Source: Tsukamurella ocularis (GTDB lineage: Bacteria > Actinomycetota > Actinomycetes > Mycobacteriales > Mycobacteriaceae). From it: a stretch of DNA of 64,000 nt. The stretch is taken from contig NZ_JANUCJ010000004.1 in NCBI RefSeq assembly GCF_024807615.1, positions 186,001-250,000 of the forward strand, given 5' to 3'. How positions within the stretch are numbered: position 1 is the first letter of the stretch; every line of letters starts with the position of its first letter. Below, piece after piece: positions 16,539 through 24,418 of the stretch. Made by a program: the position numbers and the translations under genes. The notes under the pieces are model-generated. The model saw nothing but the letters and a program-made list of their open reading frames with translations. It did not search any database and was not told where the DNA came from.

Positions 16539-17567
16539 TTACGTTGCGGGATGGGTGTCGAACCGGAAGTCGACGGAACCGTCGGCGGAGACGCGGCCGC
16601 CGGGGATCTCGCCGAAGTCGGCGAGGACGTCGATGGTGCTCTGCTGGCGCGCGACGAGGGCGCGGTCGAGCGGCACGGACCGCCAGCTGCCCTGGCCCTC
16701 GTACGCGATACGGCCGACGGCGGCGGGGATCTTCAGCGCCCCCGCGTAATAGGTCTGGATCCAGCGGTCCTTGTCGGCGTCCACCCACGCGCGGGCGCGG
16801 TCGACCGCCGCCGAGAGTCGCTTCAGGGCCGCGACCCGGGCGGGATCGGCTAGCGCGGCCTGCGGCGAGTAGAGGAACATCAGGCCGGACTGAGCGTCCT
16901 GGTTGAGCTTGTCCGGCAGCACCTGCGCGTCCGGGTGGGCGAGCCGGTACTTGGTGCTGATGGGCTCCATCAGCGGGGCGATGTCGATCTGGCCGGCGCC
17001 GAGCGCCTCGCCCACCTCGGTGAGCTGGAGCGGGACCAGCTGGACGTCGTGCTTCGACAGGCCCGCCGAGCGCAACAGGCGAAGGACCATGGCCTGATGG
17101 GCGGTGCCTTCGGCGTAGCCGATCTTGCGTCCGCGCAGGTCGGCAGCGGTGCGTAGTTGCACACCGGGACGCGCGACGGTCGAGACGCCGCCGCGGTCGA
17201 GCTGCCAGGCCTTGATGATCGGGCTGGGGAAGCGGGCGATCCGGGCGTGGATCGGGGGCACATCTGCGACGATCGCGACCTGCGTGGCGTCGGCGCGGAA
17301 GGACTCGAGGATCGCGGGGCCGCCGGCGAAGTCCGCGAACTTCACGGTGAACCCCAGCTTCGTGGCCTCCCCGGACGCGGTGAGCATCGTCTTGAGGATC
17401 GACTGCTGGTCGGCGACCGTGATGACGGTGCCGGCCGGGACCTGGTCGGCGATCGGCGCGGACGGGTCGTACGCGGGCCCCGTCGACGACGCACACGCGG
17501 AGACGCCGAGCACCGCGACGAGGGCGGTGGCGAGCGCCGCGGCGCGGCGGGGGAGGCGAAAAGGCAT
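16539..17567 (-). CDS. ssuA: Sulfonate-type substrate-binding lipoprotein
   Basis: A 342-residue extracytoplasmic binding protein. A basic N-terminus (MPFRLPRRAA) and hydrophobic stretch end in the lipobox GVSAC, so it is anchored as a lipoprotein. The mature part has the SsuA/NrtA-type two-lobed fold, with IKAWQLDRGGVSTVARPGVQ and RKIGYAEGTAHQAMV characteristic segments. It is the first gene of the five-gene operon and determines specificity, probably aliphatic sulfonates or sulfate esters. I chose the ATG at 17567; another ATG at 17576 would add three residues. Neither has a good ribosome site. Confidence 0.88.
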   Translation of the reverse strand: MPFRLPRRAAALATALVAVLGVSACASSTGPAYDPSAPIADQVPAGTVITVADQQSILKTMLTASGEATKLGFTVKFADFAGGPAILESFRADATQVAIVADVPPIHARIARFPSPIIKAWQLDRGGVSTVARPGVQLRTAADLRGRKIGYAEGTAHQAMVLRLLRSAGLSKHDVQLVPLQLTEVGEALGAGQIDIAPLMEPISTKYRLAHPDAQVLPDKLNQDAQSGLMFLYSPQAALADPARVAALKRLSAAVDRARAWVDADKDRWIQTYYAGALKIPAAVGRIAYEGQGSWRSVPLDRALVARQQSTIDVLADFGEIPGGRVSADGSVDFRFDTHPAT

Positions 17568-17638
17568 GGGGGCCATTGAAGGGGAGCGGGGGCATCGTCG
17601 GAACCCTTGGACGCAGGCTGAGCGCAAGGCGGCCTGGA

Positions 17639-17644
17639 TAGAAT
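17639..17644 (+). promoter_or_regulatory. -10 element TAGAAT before trhO
   Basis: The GGATAGAAT string ends 10 nt before the ATG at 17655, fitting a leaderless actinobacterial promoter. It makes the overlapping ATG at 17643 unlikely as the start. An identical GGATAGAAT precedes the membrane protein gene at 26727. Confidence 0.5.
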
Positions 17645-17654
17645 GGTGGGCGTC

Positions 17655-18491
17655 ATGGGCAAGGTCGTGCTGTTCTACGTATTCGCCCCGCTGGCCGATC
17701 CGGAGGCGATCCGGCTGTGGCAGCGGGCGCTGTGTGAGGCGAACGGTCTCCGCGGCCGGATCATCGTCTCCCGCCACGGGATCAATGTCACGGTGGGCGG
17801 CGAGATCCGGGCGGTGAAGCGGTATGTGCGCGCCGTCCGCGAGTACTCGGCCTTCAAGGGCGCCGACGTGAAGTGGTCCGACGGCTCTGCCGAGGATTTC
17901 CCCAAGCTCTCGGTCAAGGTGCGCGACGAGATCGTCACCTTCGGCGTCCCCGACGAGGTGGAGGTCGACGAGGCCGGGGTCCGCGGCGGGGGAGTGCCCT
18001 TGACGCCCGACGAGGTGCACGCGCTGGTCGCTGAGAAGCCCGACGCCGTCTTCTTCGACGGCCGCAATGCCATCGAGGCCGAGATCGGCCGGTTCGCCGG
18101 CGCGGTGGTTACCCCGGCTACGACGACCCGCGACTTCGTGACCCTGCTCGACGCGGGGGAGTACGACCATCTCAAGGACCGCCCGGTGATCACCTATTGC
18201 ACCGGCGGCGTGCGCTGCGAGGTGCTCAGTGCTGTGATGCGCAGCCGGGGGTTCGGCGAGGTCTACCAGCTCGAGGGCGGCATCGCACGGTACGGCGAGC
18301 GGTTCGGCGACCGCGGACTCTGGGAGGGCTCGATGTACGTCTTCGACCGGCGCATGCGCATCGACTTCTCCGACGCGGCGAAGCAGATCGGTCGCTGTAC
18401 CGCGTGCGGTGCGCCGACCTCGAACGTCGCGAACCTCGCGCCGCCGCAGGACCGGGTTCTGGCGGTGCTGTGCGAGGACTGCGCGCCGTGA
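17655..18491 (+). CDS. trhO: tRNA uridine(34) hydroxylase TrhO (rhodanese domain)
   Basis: A 278-residue protein of the YceA/TrhO family, which hydroxylates the wobble uridine of certain tRNAs in an oxygen-dependent step toward 5-oxyacetyl-type modifications. The N-terminal acylphosphatase-like half contains [13 protein letters not shown]. The rhodanese half carries the family loop YCTGGVRCE with the catalytic C182 and a second C188. The C-terminus holds a CxxC pair (RCTACG) and a final CEDC, probably a zinc site. I use the ATG at 17655 because a -10 element overlaps the ATG at 17643. Its TGA overlaps the GTG of the CobW gene, so the two are coupled. Confidence 0.9.
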   Translation: MGKVVLFYVFAPLADPEAIRLWQRALCEANGLRGRIIVSRHGINVTVGGEIRAVKRYVRAVREYSAFKGADVKWSDGSAEDFPKLSVKVRDEIVTFGVPDEVEVDEAGVRGGGVPLTPDEVHALVAEKPDAVFFDGRNAIEAEIGRFAGAVVTPATTTRDFVTLLDAGEYDHLKDRPVITYCTGGVRCEVLSAVMRSRGFGEVYQLEGGIARYGERFGDRGLWEGSMYVFDRRMRIDFSDAAKQIGRCTACGAPTSNVANLAPPQDRVLAVLCEDCAP

Positions 18492-19567
18492 GCGGCGGTC
18501 CCGTTCCCGTCGTCGTGGTGGCCGGCTACCTGGGCGCGGGCAAGTCGACGCTGCTCAATCACCTGTTGTCCGGCGCGGGGGACGCCCGGATCGGCGTCGT
18601 GGTCAACGACTTCGGCACGGTGAACATCGACGCGATGCTCGTCTCCGGCGCGTCCGGCGGCGGGTCGGTGCGGACCGTCTCCCTGAGCAACGGGTGCGTG
18701 TGCTGCACCGTCGACGACGACGAGCTCGAGGACGTGCTGTCCTCGCTCGCCGCACGCGACCTCGACCTCGTCGTGGTCGAGGCCTCCGGGCTTGCCGAGC
18801 CCGCGGCGATGGTCCGGCGCGTGGTGCTCGCGGAGGATCCGCGGATCGACTACGGCGGGCTCGTCTACGTCGCGGACGCCGCGCACCTCGCGGGCACGAT
18901 GGAGCGGCACCCCTCGCTGCGACACCACCTGGCGCTCGCCGACCTGGTGGTGCTCAACAAGATCGATCTCGCCACCGACCCGGACGCTGCGCGGTCGCTG
19001 GTGCGCGAGCACGCGCCGTCCGCCCCGGTGGTGGGGACGGTTGACGCCGTCGTGCCGGTGGGTCTCCTCATCGACGCAGAGGTCCTGGCACGCCGGGCCG
19101 CCCAACGGCGTGACTCCCCGCGCCAGCTCACCCTCGACGAGGCGCTGCGCGAGCACGACCACCACCACGATCATGACCACGGCGAATCGCATCGGCACCT
19201 GCACGACGATTACGCCGCCGTCACCGTGGAGACCGGGCCGCTGGACGCCCGCGCGACCGCTGCGCTGCTCGCCGATCCGCCGCAGGGCGTCTTCCGGACG
19301 AAGGGCTTCGTCACCGTTGCGGACGGCACCCGCCTTGAGGTGCACGCCGTCGGGCGGCACGTGCGGACTGCCCCGGAGCGCGGCCGGCGGGGCGGGGCGG
19401 CGTCGGTACTCGTCCTGCTCGGTATCGGGCTCGACGACGAGGGGATCCGCGCCCGGGTCGAGGAATGCCTGGCGGACCCGGACGCCCCCTCCGACCCGCG
19501 GGCAGTGCTCTCCCTGCTGCGGTACTCGGCTGCGGCGCAAGCTGATTCGGCGATCCTCGAGGACTGA
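18488..19567 (+). CDS. CobW/COG0523 G3E GTPase, putative metallochaperone
   Basis: A 359-residue GTPase. The P loop is GYLGAGKST (residues 13-21), the family metal motif CxCC is C70-V-C-C73 within NGCVCCT, the switch region gives [10 protein letters not shown] and the specificity loop is NKID. Between the GTPase and the C-terminal CobW_C domain lies a histidine-rich stretch near residue 220 ([18 protein letters not shown]), expected to bind metal. Family members insert or deliver zinc, cobalt or other metals. The GTG start overlaps the TrhO stop. Whether it serves TrhO is unknown; the coupling suggests it. No zinc-uptake box was recognised upstream. Confidence 0.88.
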   Translation: MSGGPVPVVVVAGYLGAGKSTLLNHLLSGAGDARIGVVVNDFGTVNIDAMLVSGASGGGSVRTVSLSNGCVCCTVDDDELEDVLSSLAARDLDLVVVEASGLAEPAAMVRRVVLAEDPRIDYGGLVYVADAAHLAGTMERHPSLRHHLALADLVVLNKIDLATDPDAARSLVREHAPSAPVVGTVDAVVPVGLLIDAEVLARRAAQRRDSPRQLTLDEALREHDHHHDHDHGESHRHLHDDYAAVTVETGPLDARATAALLADPPQGVFRTKGFVTVADGTRLEVHAVGRHVRTAPERGRRGGAASVLVLLGIGLDDEGIRARVEECLADPDAPSDPRAVLSLLRYSAAAQADSAILED

Positions 19568-19584
19568 CGGGCGTCCTGCGTTGG

Positions 19585-19603
19585 TAACGATCCGATAACG
19601 ATC
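19585..19603 (+). promoter_or_regulatory. TAACGATC direct repeats, 11-bp period
   Basis: Two exact copies of TAACGATC (19585-19592 and 19596-19603) sit on one face of the helix in the AT-rich leader of the amidase-like gene. Spaced GTAAC-type repeats of this form are bound by response regulators such as MtrA, which controls cell-wall genes; this link is speculative. Confidence 0.3.
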
Positions 19604-19726
19604 AAGGTTGAGGTTTTCCTAAAGTCTCAATTGATGGTTGACTGTTTCTCGTGTGACTGATGTGACGAAAGTTGCACAAGAGACTTGGAAGGAGAGCGGC
19701 GCCACTTCCCCGGCGCCCAGCTACCC

Positions 19727-21103
19727 ATGAAGAAGACCCGTGTCCTCGCAGGCTCGCTTGCGACTGCGGCCGTCGCGCTGTTCGGCGTGCCCGGCTTCGC
19801 ATCCGCCGACCCCGCCCCCGCCGCACCGGCCAAGCCGCTGACCGGCAAGACAGTGTTCCTCGACGCCGGATCCTCCGTCGCGTCGGCCGTCGAGCAGGCC
19901 CGCAAGGTCGCCGACGGGCGTGGCGGCCAGGTGCCCTGCGTCAATCCGGTGGCGATCGCCTCCAACGGCACCGCCGACCACTCCGTCAACTTCGCCGTGG
20001 CCAAGATGGTGGAGGCGGCGCTCAAGACCCAGGGCGCCAAGGTCATTCTCTCCCGCGCGGACGACGCCGGCTTCGGCGGTTGCGTCGACCAGCGCGCCAC
20101 CGCCGCGAACACGTCCGGCGCCGACCTCGCCGTGAGCATCAACAGCGCGGTCCAGGATGCGGCCCAGCGCGGGTTCGTGCTGGAGACGGCCGCTCCGGGC
20201 GCCACCGACCCCAAGGTGACGGCCCAGCAGGCCGTCAGCGACCCCGCAACCACGGTCCTCCGCGACGCCACCCGCGCCGGCGGCTTCGTGCCCGCGCAGT
20301 ACTTCGGCGGCCAGGACGGCATCGCGAAGACCACCAACGCCCTCGCCTCGCTGGTGAACATCCCGCTCGTCTACGCGAACCTGGGGAACCTGGCCAACGC
20401 CGACGATGCGGCGCTGCTCACCTCGCGTGAAGGTCAGACCCAGTACGCCTCCGTCCTCACCAATGGCGTGATCCAGCAGCTGACCGGGAAGGTCAAGCCC
20501 GGCGGCGTCGTCGAGCAACCCGTCGTGGCTCAGCCCGTCGCGCCGCAGGTCGACCCGGTGGTGCCGGTGACCCCCGCGGCTCCGGCCGCGCCCGCGGCGA
20601 CGGCGCCTGCCGCCACCGCTCCGGCGGCTGTGCCGACCGCCCCGGCGCAGACCCCGATCGTCCCCGCCGTGCCGGGCGCGCCCGCCGCGGCAGCCCCCGT
20701 GTCTCCGGGCGTGGGCGCCGGGGCCTCTCCGATCGTCTCGGGTGTGCCGATGCTGCAGGGCGGCGCGACCCCGGCGGCCGGCATCGCGCCGCAGGCGACC
20801 GCGCCGGCGGCGGCTGCGCCGCAGGGCACCTCGGTGACCATCCCCGGTCTGGGACAGGTGGCTCTGCCGCAGCTTCCAACGCTGACGATCCCCGGGCAGG
20901 CTCAGCCCCTGGGCCTGAACTCCCTCTTCGAGATGGGACCCAAGGCCGCCGAGTTCCTCACCAGCGCGCAGGGGACGCAGCTCGTCAACACGCTGATCTC
21001 CAGCCCGCAGGCCTTCAACTCCCTGCAGTCTGCGCAGGGTCCGGCCGCCGCGCAGGAGATCCTCAAGGCGATCCTGAGCGCCGGCGCGATCCTGCCGAAG
21101 TAG
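19727..21103 (+). CDS. Secreted amidase_3-fold protein lacking catalytic residues
   Basis: A 458-residue exported protein. A signal peptide ends at ASA (residues 25-27). Residues 40-255 align by eye with N-acetylmuramoyl-L-alanine amidases of the Rv3717/Ami1 type, keeping both cysteines (C71, C119), CVDQRATAANTSGADLAVSI, the YFGGQDGI loop and NLGNLANADDAALL. Yet zinc and catalytic positions have changed: DPGH is DAGS (S49), the EH pair is DH (D84), SIH is SIN (N139) and VELGN is ANLGN (N218). It is therefore predicted to be an inactive, perhaps peptidoglycan-binding, homologue. A Pro/Ala-rich linker (about 265-370) leads to a helical C-terminal domain. Ribosome site GGAGAG lies well upstream of the chosen ATG. 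Confidence 0.8.
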   Translation: MKKTRVLAGSLATAAVALFGVPGFASADPAPAAPAKPLTGKTVFLDAGSSVASAVEQARKVADGRGGQVPCVNPVAIASNGTADHSVNFAVAKMVEAALKTQGAKVILSRADDAGFGGCVDQRATAANTSGADLAVSINSAVQDAAQRGFVLETAAPGATDPKVTAQQAVSDPATTVLRDATRAGGFVPAQYFGGQDGIAKTTNALASLVNIPLVYANLGNLANADDAALLTSREGQTQYASVLTNGVIQQLTGKVKPGGVVEQPVVAQPVAPQVDPVVPVTPAAPAAPAATAPAATAPAAVPTAPAQTPIVPAVPGAPAAAAPVSPGVGAGASPIVSGVPMLQGGATPAAGIAPQATAPAAAAPQGTSVTIPGLGQVALPQLPTLTIPGQAQPLGLNSLFEMGPKAAEFLTSAQGTQLVNTLISSPQAFNSLQSAQGPAAAQEILKAILSAGAILPK

Positions 21104-21123
21104 GAATCACACCGCACCGACTT

Positions 21124-21149
21124 CCGCCGGGGACGTCACGCCCCGGCGG
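21124..21149 (+). terminator. Hairpin after the amidase-like gene
   Basis: Arms CCGCCGGGG and CCCCGGCGG (21124-21132, 21141-21149) pair perfectly over an 8-nt loop, 20 bp after the stop. There is no T-run, as is usual in high-GC actinobacteria. Confidence 0.6.
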
Positions 21150-21187
21150 GAAGCGGTAGCGCGGCCCGATCTGGCAAGCTGGCTGAT

Positions 21188-22081
21188 ATGGCACTCCGCA
21201 ATATCGTCCGGCTCGTCCACATGGCCCCGCCGATCAAGGACCTGAAGGGGAAGAAGGTCCTCGTCACCGGCGCCGCCAGCGGGATCGGCCGCGCTACCGC
21301 GAATCTCCTCGCGGCGCACGGCGCCGAGCTGGTGTTGACCGACATCAACACCGAACAGCTCGACGCCGTCAGCCGCCACGTCACCGCCCTGGGCGCGAAG
21401 GTCATCGCGTCCAGGGCGTTCGACGTCTCCGACTATGACGCGGTCCGCGCGTTCGCCGACGAGGTGCACGCCGCCGCCGGCGCCCTCGACATCGTGATGA
21501 ACGTCGCGGGCATCGCCGTATGGGGCACTGTCGAGAACCTCACCCACGAGCAGTGGCGCAAGACCGTGGACGTGAACCTCATGGGCCCGATCCATGTGAT
21601 CGAGACCTTCGTCCCGCCGATGATCGCCGCGGGCCGCGGCGGCCAGCTGGTCAACGTCTCGTCGACGGCCGGCCTCATCGCACTGCCCTGGCACGCCGCG
21701 TACTCGGCCGCGAAGTTCGGCCTCGTCGGGGTCTCCGAGGTGCTCCGCTACGACCTGCGCCGGCACGGCATCGGCGTCTCGGTGGTCGTGCCCGGCGCCG
21801 TGGAGACCGGCCTGGTGAAGACCGTCGAGATCAACGGGGTCGACCGCACCAATCCGAAGGTCAACAAGGGCATCGACGCCTTCCCGAAGGTGACCGCGGA
21901 GAAGGCGGCCCAGGCGATCGTCGACGGGGTGCTCCACAACCGGTTTCTCGTGTACACCTCGCTCGACACGCGCTTCGGCTACTTCTGGAAGCGGAAGTTC
22001 GCGCTGCCCTACGAGATCGCGATGCGCGTGGCGAACGACCGGTTCGCCTACCTGGCGAAGATCTCAGAGCGCGGTCACTAG
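21188..22081 (+). CDS. Short-chain dehydrogenase/reductase
   Basis: A 297-residue classical SDR. The cofactor loop TGAASGIG is at residues 27-34, followed by the D53-containing TDIN that favours NAD(H). Catalytic residues are N130, S158/S159, Y172 and K176 (YSAAK). A C-terminal extension with FGYFWKRKFALPYEIAM may contact membrane lipid or substrate. Its place next to a TetR gene, an FMN reductase gene and nrdHIE matches the Rv3057c region of M. tuberculosis as I recall it, where the SDR is annotated only as a dehydrogenase. Substrate unknown. The 3' end overlaps the convergent TetR gene by 18 bp. Confidence 0.9.
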   Translation: MALRNIVRLVHMAPPIKDLKGKKVLVTGAASGIGRATANLLAAHGAELVLTDINTEQLDAVSRHVTALGAKVIASRAFDVSDYDAVRAFADEVHAAAGALDIVMNVAGIAVWGTVENLTHEQWRKTVDVNLMGPIHVIETFVPPMIAAGRGGQLVNVSSTAGLIALPWHAAYSAAKFGLVGVSEVLRYDLRRHGIGVSVVVPGAVETGLVKTVEINGVDRTNPKVNKGIDAFPKVTAEKAAQAIVDGVLHNRFLVYTSLDTRFGYFWKRKFALPYEIAMRVANDRFAYLAKISERGH

Positions 22082-22660
22082 GCGCACGTGCTCCGCCCAG
22101 ACGGCCTCGAGCTCATCCTGAGTGACGCCGGAGGCCAGCTGATGGAGTACCCATGCCGGGCTGAGAGTGGCCATCAGCGCCGCTGCCCACACGTCGGCCT
22201 GCGCCGTGCGCCCCGCCTCGACGAGCATGGCGCGCACCGTCATCGTCGACACCCGCCACGGCGGGGCGTCGTACGGGTCGCGGGAGGCCTGTTCGGCGCC
22301 CCGCAGCAGGTCGCCGTGGCGCGCGATGAGCTGCATCCGGGCCGTGCCGTACTCGGTGAGGCGGTACACCGGGTCCCCGTCCGGGCCCAGCGGCGGCGGG
22401 CCGAACATGAAGCGATGCTGCAGCTCGGTCTCGTCGTGGTCGAGCAGCGCCTGCAGGAGCCCGGCGCGCGAGCCGAAGCGGCGGAAGACGGTGCCCTTGC
22501 CCACGCCGGCCGCCTGCGCCACCGCGTCCATGCTCACCGCGTCGACGCCGTGCTCGGCGAACAGCCGCTGCGCCGCGTCGATGAGCAGCTCGCGGTTGCG
22601 GGCCGCGTCACGGCGCGGCTCGGTCTGCGGCTGCGCGAGGGGCAGGAGTGGTCCGGTCAT
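22064..22660 (-). CDS. TetR-family regulator (Rv3055-like position)
   Basis: A 198-residue TetR protein. Residues 16-65 form the DNA-binding domain: RNRELLIDAAQRLFAEHGVDAVSMDAVAQAAGVGKGTVFRRFGSRAGLL, with GTVFRRF as the recognition helix. The rest is the helical ligand domain. It diverges from the FMN reductase gene, with a palindrome (22716-22729) between them as its likely operator. Synteny with the mycobacterial FMN reductase/TetR pair supports the call. No ligand can be predicted. Confidence 0.9.
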   Translation of the reverse strand: MTGPLLPLAQPQTEPRRDAARNRELLIDAAQRLFAEHGVDAVSMDAVAQAAGVGKGTVFRRFGSRAGLLQALLDHDETELQHRFMFGPPPLGPDGDPVYRLTEYGTARMQLIARHGDLLRGAEQASRDPYDAPPWRVSTMTVRAMLVEAGRTAQADVWAAALMATLSPAWVLHQLASGVTQDELEAVWAEHVRLVTAL

Positions 22661-22715
22661 CGGATGGAGCCTACCGTGCGGGTTTTCGACTCACCATGAT
22701 CCCGGGGAAGAAATC

Positions 22716-22729
22716 CGGACCGAAGTCCG
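22716..22729. promoter_or_regulatory. Palindrome between TetR and FMN reductase genes
   Basis: CGGAC-CGAA-GTCCG is a perfect inverted repeat in the 128-bp divergent gap, 56 bp from the TetR start and 60 bp from the reductase start. It is a plausible TetR operator by position; the binding protein is not shown. Confidence 0.5.
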
Positions 22730-22788
22730 TTAACGTGTGCGGATGCGGCCCGACGGGGTCGCTCGGAACGTCAGGAGAACTGAGGATC

Positions 22789-23322
22789 ATGTCGGACATC
22801 ACCGTGCTCGCCGTCGTCGGATCGCTGCGCAGCAGCTCACTCAATCGCGAGCTGGCCGAGGTCGCAGTCGCGAACGCGCCCGAGGGGGTGCGCGTCGAGA
22901 TCGCCGAGGGGATCGCGGACGTGCCCTTCTACAACGAGGACATCGACGGCGAGGGTGCGCCGGCCACCGCTGCGGCCCTCCGCGACCGGATCGCGGCGGC
23001 GGACGCCCTCCTGCTGCTCGCCCCGCCCAACAACGGCACCGTCAGTGCTGTGCTCAAGAACGTCATCGACTGGGGCTCTCGGCCCTACGGTGCCAGCGCG
23101 CTCTCGGGCAAGCGGGTCGCCCTGGCCGGTGTGGGGCACCGTCTGGACACCACCCTGGCCGACGCGGAGCGGGCCGTCACCATCGCCGGTGGCGAGGTCC
23201 CCGAGGGGCTCGTCGAGGAGTTTCCGATCTCCGGCCTCGACGGCAAGTCGGTCCGCGAGCACGACGCCGTCGCGCAGCGCGCGGGCGACCTCCTCGAGAG
23301 GCTCGTCGCACCCGTCCGGTAG
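22789..23322 (+). CDS. NADPH-dependent FMN reductase
   Basis: A 177-residue flavodoxin-like protein. The FMN phosphate loop is GSLRSSSLNRELAE near the N-terminus, followed by the PFYNEDIDGEG and LLLLAPPNNGTVSAVLKNVIDW segments that define the NADPH-dependent FMN reductase/YieF family. Such enzymes reduce quinones, chromate or azo compounds using NAD(P)H. The start at 22789 follows an AGGAGAACTGAGG ribosome site. It is the Rv3054c counterpart by position, upstream of nrdHIE, but 386 bp and two NrdR-like boxes separate it from nrdH, so it has its own control. Confidence 0.9.
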   Translation: MSDITVLAVVGSLRSSSLNRELAEVAVANAPEGVRVEIAEGIADVPFYNEDIDGEGAPATAAALRDRIAAADALLLLAPPNNGTVSAVLKNVIDWGSRPYGASALSGKRVALAGVGHRLDTTLADAERAVTIAGGEVPEGLVEEFPISGLDGKSVREHDAVAQRAGDLLERLVAPVR

Positions 23323-23708
23323 GGCGGTCCCGCGCGTCCGCATGGCCGTCGCGGGCGGTGTTCCGACGGTGCCGGGCGTGTCGGATCGGCGTGTCGTCGA
23401 TCCTCGGCGTGTCCTGGGGATTCACGATGAAAAACGCTCGAAAGACCATCTTGCGAGCTGGTAATTTCACGAATGTTGTTCGCAAGTGGTTGTGTCGCTT
23501 CCTCGGGGCCACCACTAGGTGTAGTGTTCAGTCCACTGCGAGAGCGGACGCGCCGAAAGGTCGTCCGGGAGGCATGAGGACGTCGCTGAGAGGTCCGCTG
23601 ACCGACTGAGTTCACGCAGGTAAACGTGGCGAGAAAACTTGTCAGTCCGTAGGTCGATAATCGGGTTCCGAGCAGTCTCCGGGGCCGTCCAGCGAAGGGG
23701 AGCAGTCC
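23323..23708. other. Regulatory region upstream of nrdH
   Basis: A 386-bp gap with no convincing gene. Its centre (23400-23530) is AT-richer than the surroundings and includes two NrdR-box-like sites. The ribosome site AAGGGGAGCAG immediately precedes nrdH at 23709. Confidence 0.7.
23480..23527 (+). promoter_or_regulatory. Paired NrdR boxes before nrdHIE
   Basis: Box 1 (23480-23495, TCGCAAGTGGTTGTGT) and box 2 (23512-23527, CCACTAGGTGTAGTGT) match the NrdR consensus ACACWATATATWGTGT at 10 and 12 or more positions. Their starts are exactly 32 bp apart, the roughly three-turn spacing typical of cooperative NrdR binding. NrdR would repress transcription when ATP/dATP levels indicate sufficient deoxynucleotides. 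Confidence 0.8.
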
Positions 23709-23957
23709 ATGAGCCAGGTCGAGATCACCGTCTACACCAAGCCTGCGTGCGTGCAGTGCAACGCCACGTACAAGGCGCTCGACAAGGCCGGCCTCGAGTA
23801 CCGCGTGGTGGACATCACCGAGGATTCGGACGCCCGCGACTACGTCATGGCGCTCGGCTACCTGCAGGCCCCCGTCGTCGTCGCCGGCGATGCACACTGG
23901 TCGGGCTTCCGCCCGGACCGGGTCAAGGCGCTCGCCGCCGTCGCCGCCACGGCGTAG
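23709..23957 (+). CDS. nrdH: NrdH redoxin
   Basis: An 82-residue glutaredoxin-like protein that reduces the class Ib ribonucleotide reductase, itself reduced by thioredoxin reductase. The active site is C14-V-Q-C17, and the NrdH-specific WSGFRPD motif sits near the C-terminus. The length is normal. It is the first gene of nrdHIE, with 2 bp between its stop and nrdI, and is preceded by paired NrdR boxes. Confidence 0.95.
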   Translation: MSQVEITVYTKPACVQCNATYKALDKAGLEYRVVDITEDSDARDYVMALGYLQAPVVVAGDAHWSGFRPDRVKALAAVAATA

Positions 23958-23959
23958 CG

Positions 23960-24418
23960 ATGGCTGCGCCGCTCGTCGTCTACTTCTCGTCGGTGTCGGA
24001 GAACACGCACCGATTCGTCGAGAAGCTGGGCATGCGCGCCGTGCGCATCCCGGTGACGCGGGCGTCCGATCCGCTCACCGTCGACGAGCCCTTCGTCCTG
24101 ATCACCCCGACGTACGGCGGGGGGAAGCAGGCCACCGCGCTCTCGGGCGGGGGATACGTCCCCAAGCAGGTGATCCGGTTCCTCAACGACCAGCACAACC
24201 GTTCCCTGATCCGCGGCGTGATCGCGGCGGGGAACACCAACTTCGGCGAAGAGTTCTGCTTCGCGGGGGATGTGATCTCGCGCAAGTGCCGGGTCCCGTA
24301 CCTCTACCGCTTCGAGCTCATGGGCACCACTGACGACGTGGATCGCGTCCACAGCGGGCTCACCGAATTCTTCGCCGGAACCATCTCCAGCCCCGAAAAG
24401 GAAAGCGCGCGCTCATGA
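23960..24418 (+). CDS. nrdI: Flavodoxin-like NrdI protein
   Basis: A 152-residue flavodoxin needed to assemble the dimanganese-tyrosyl radical cofactor of NrdF. Visible features are the FMN phosphate loop [19 protein letters not shown] and the glycine-rich loop [20 protein letters not shown], followed by [10 protein letters not shown]. The start ATG lies 2 bp after the nrdH stop, and its TGA overlaps the nrdE ATG (ATGA). Length is normal for actinobacteria. Confidence 0.95.
   Translation: MAAPLVVYFSSVSENTHRFVEKLGMRAVRIPVTRASDPLTVDEPFVLITPTYGGGKQATALSGGGYVPKQVIRFLNDQHNRSLIRGVIAAGNTNFGEEFCFAGDVISRKCRVPYLYRFELMGTTDDVDRVHSGLTEFFAGTISSPEKESARS

Noticed and set aside
17643-17654. Alternative ATG at 17643 for trhO
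   Set aside because: It overlaps the -10 element TAGAAT and would place the start codon inside the promoter.
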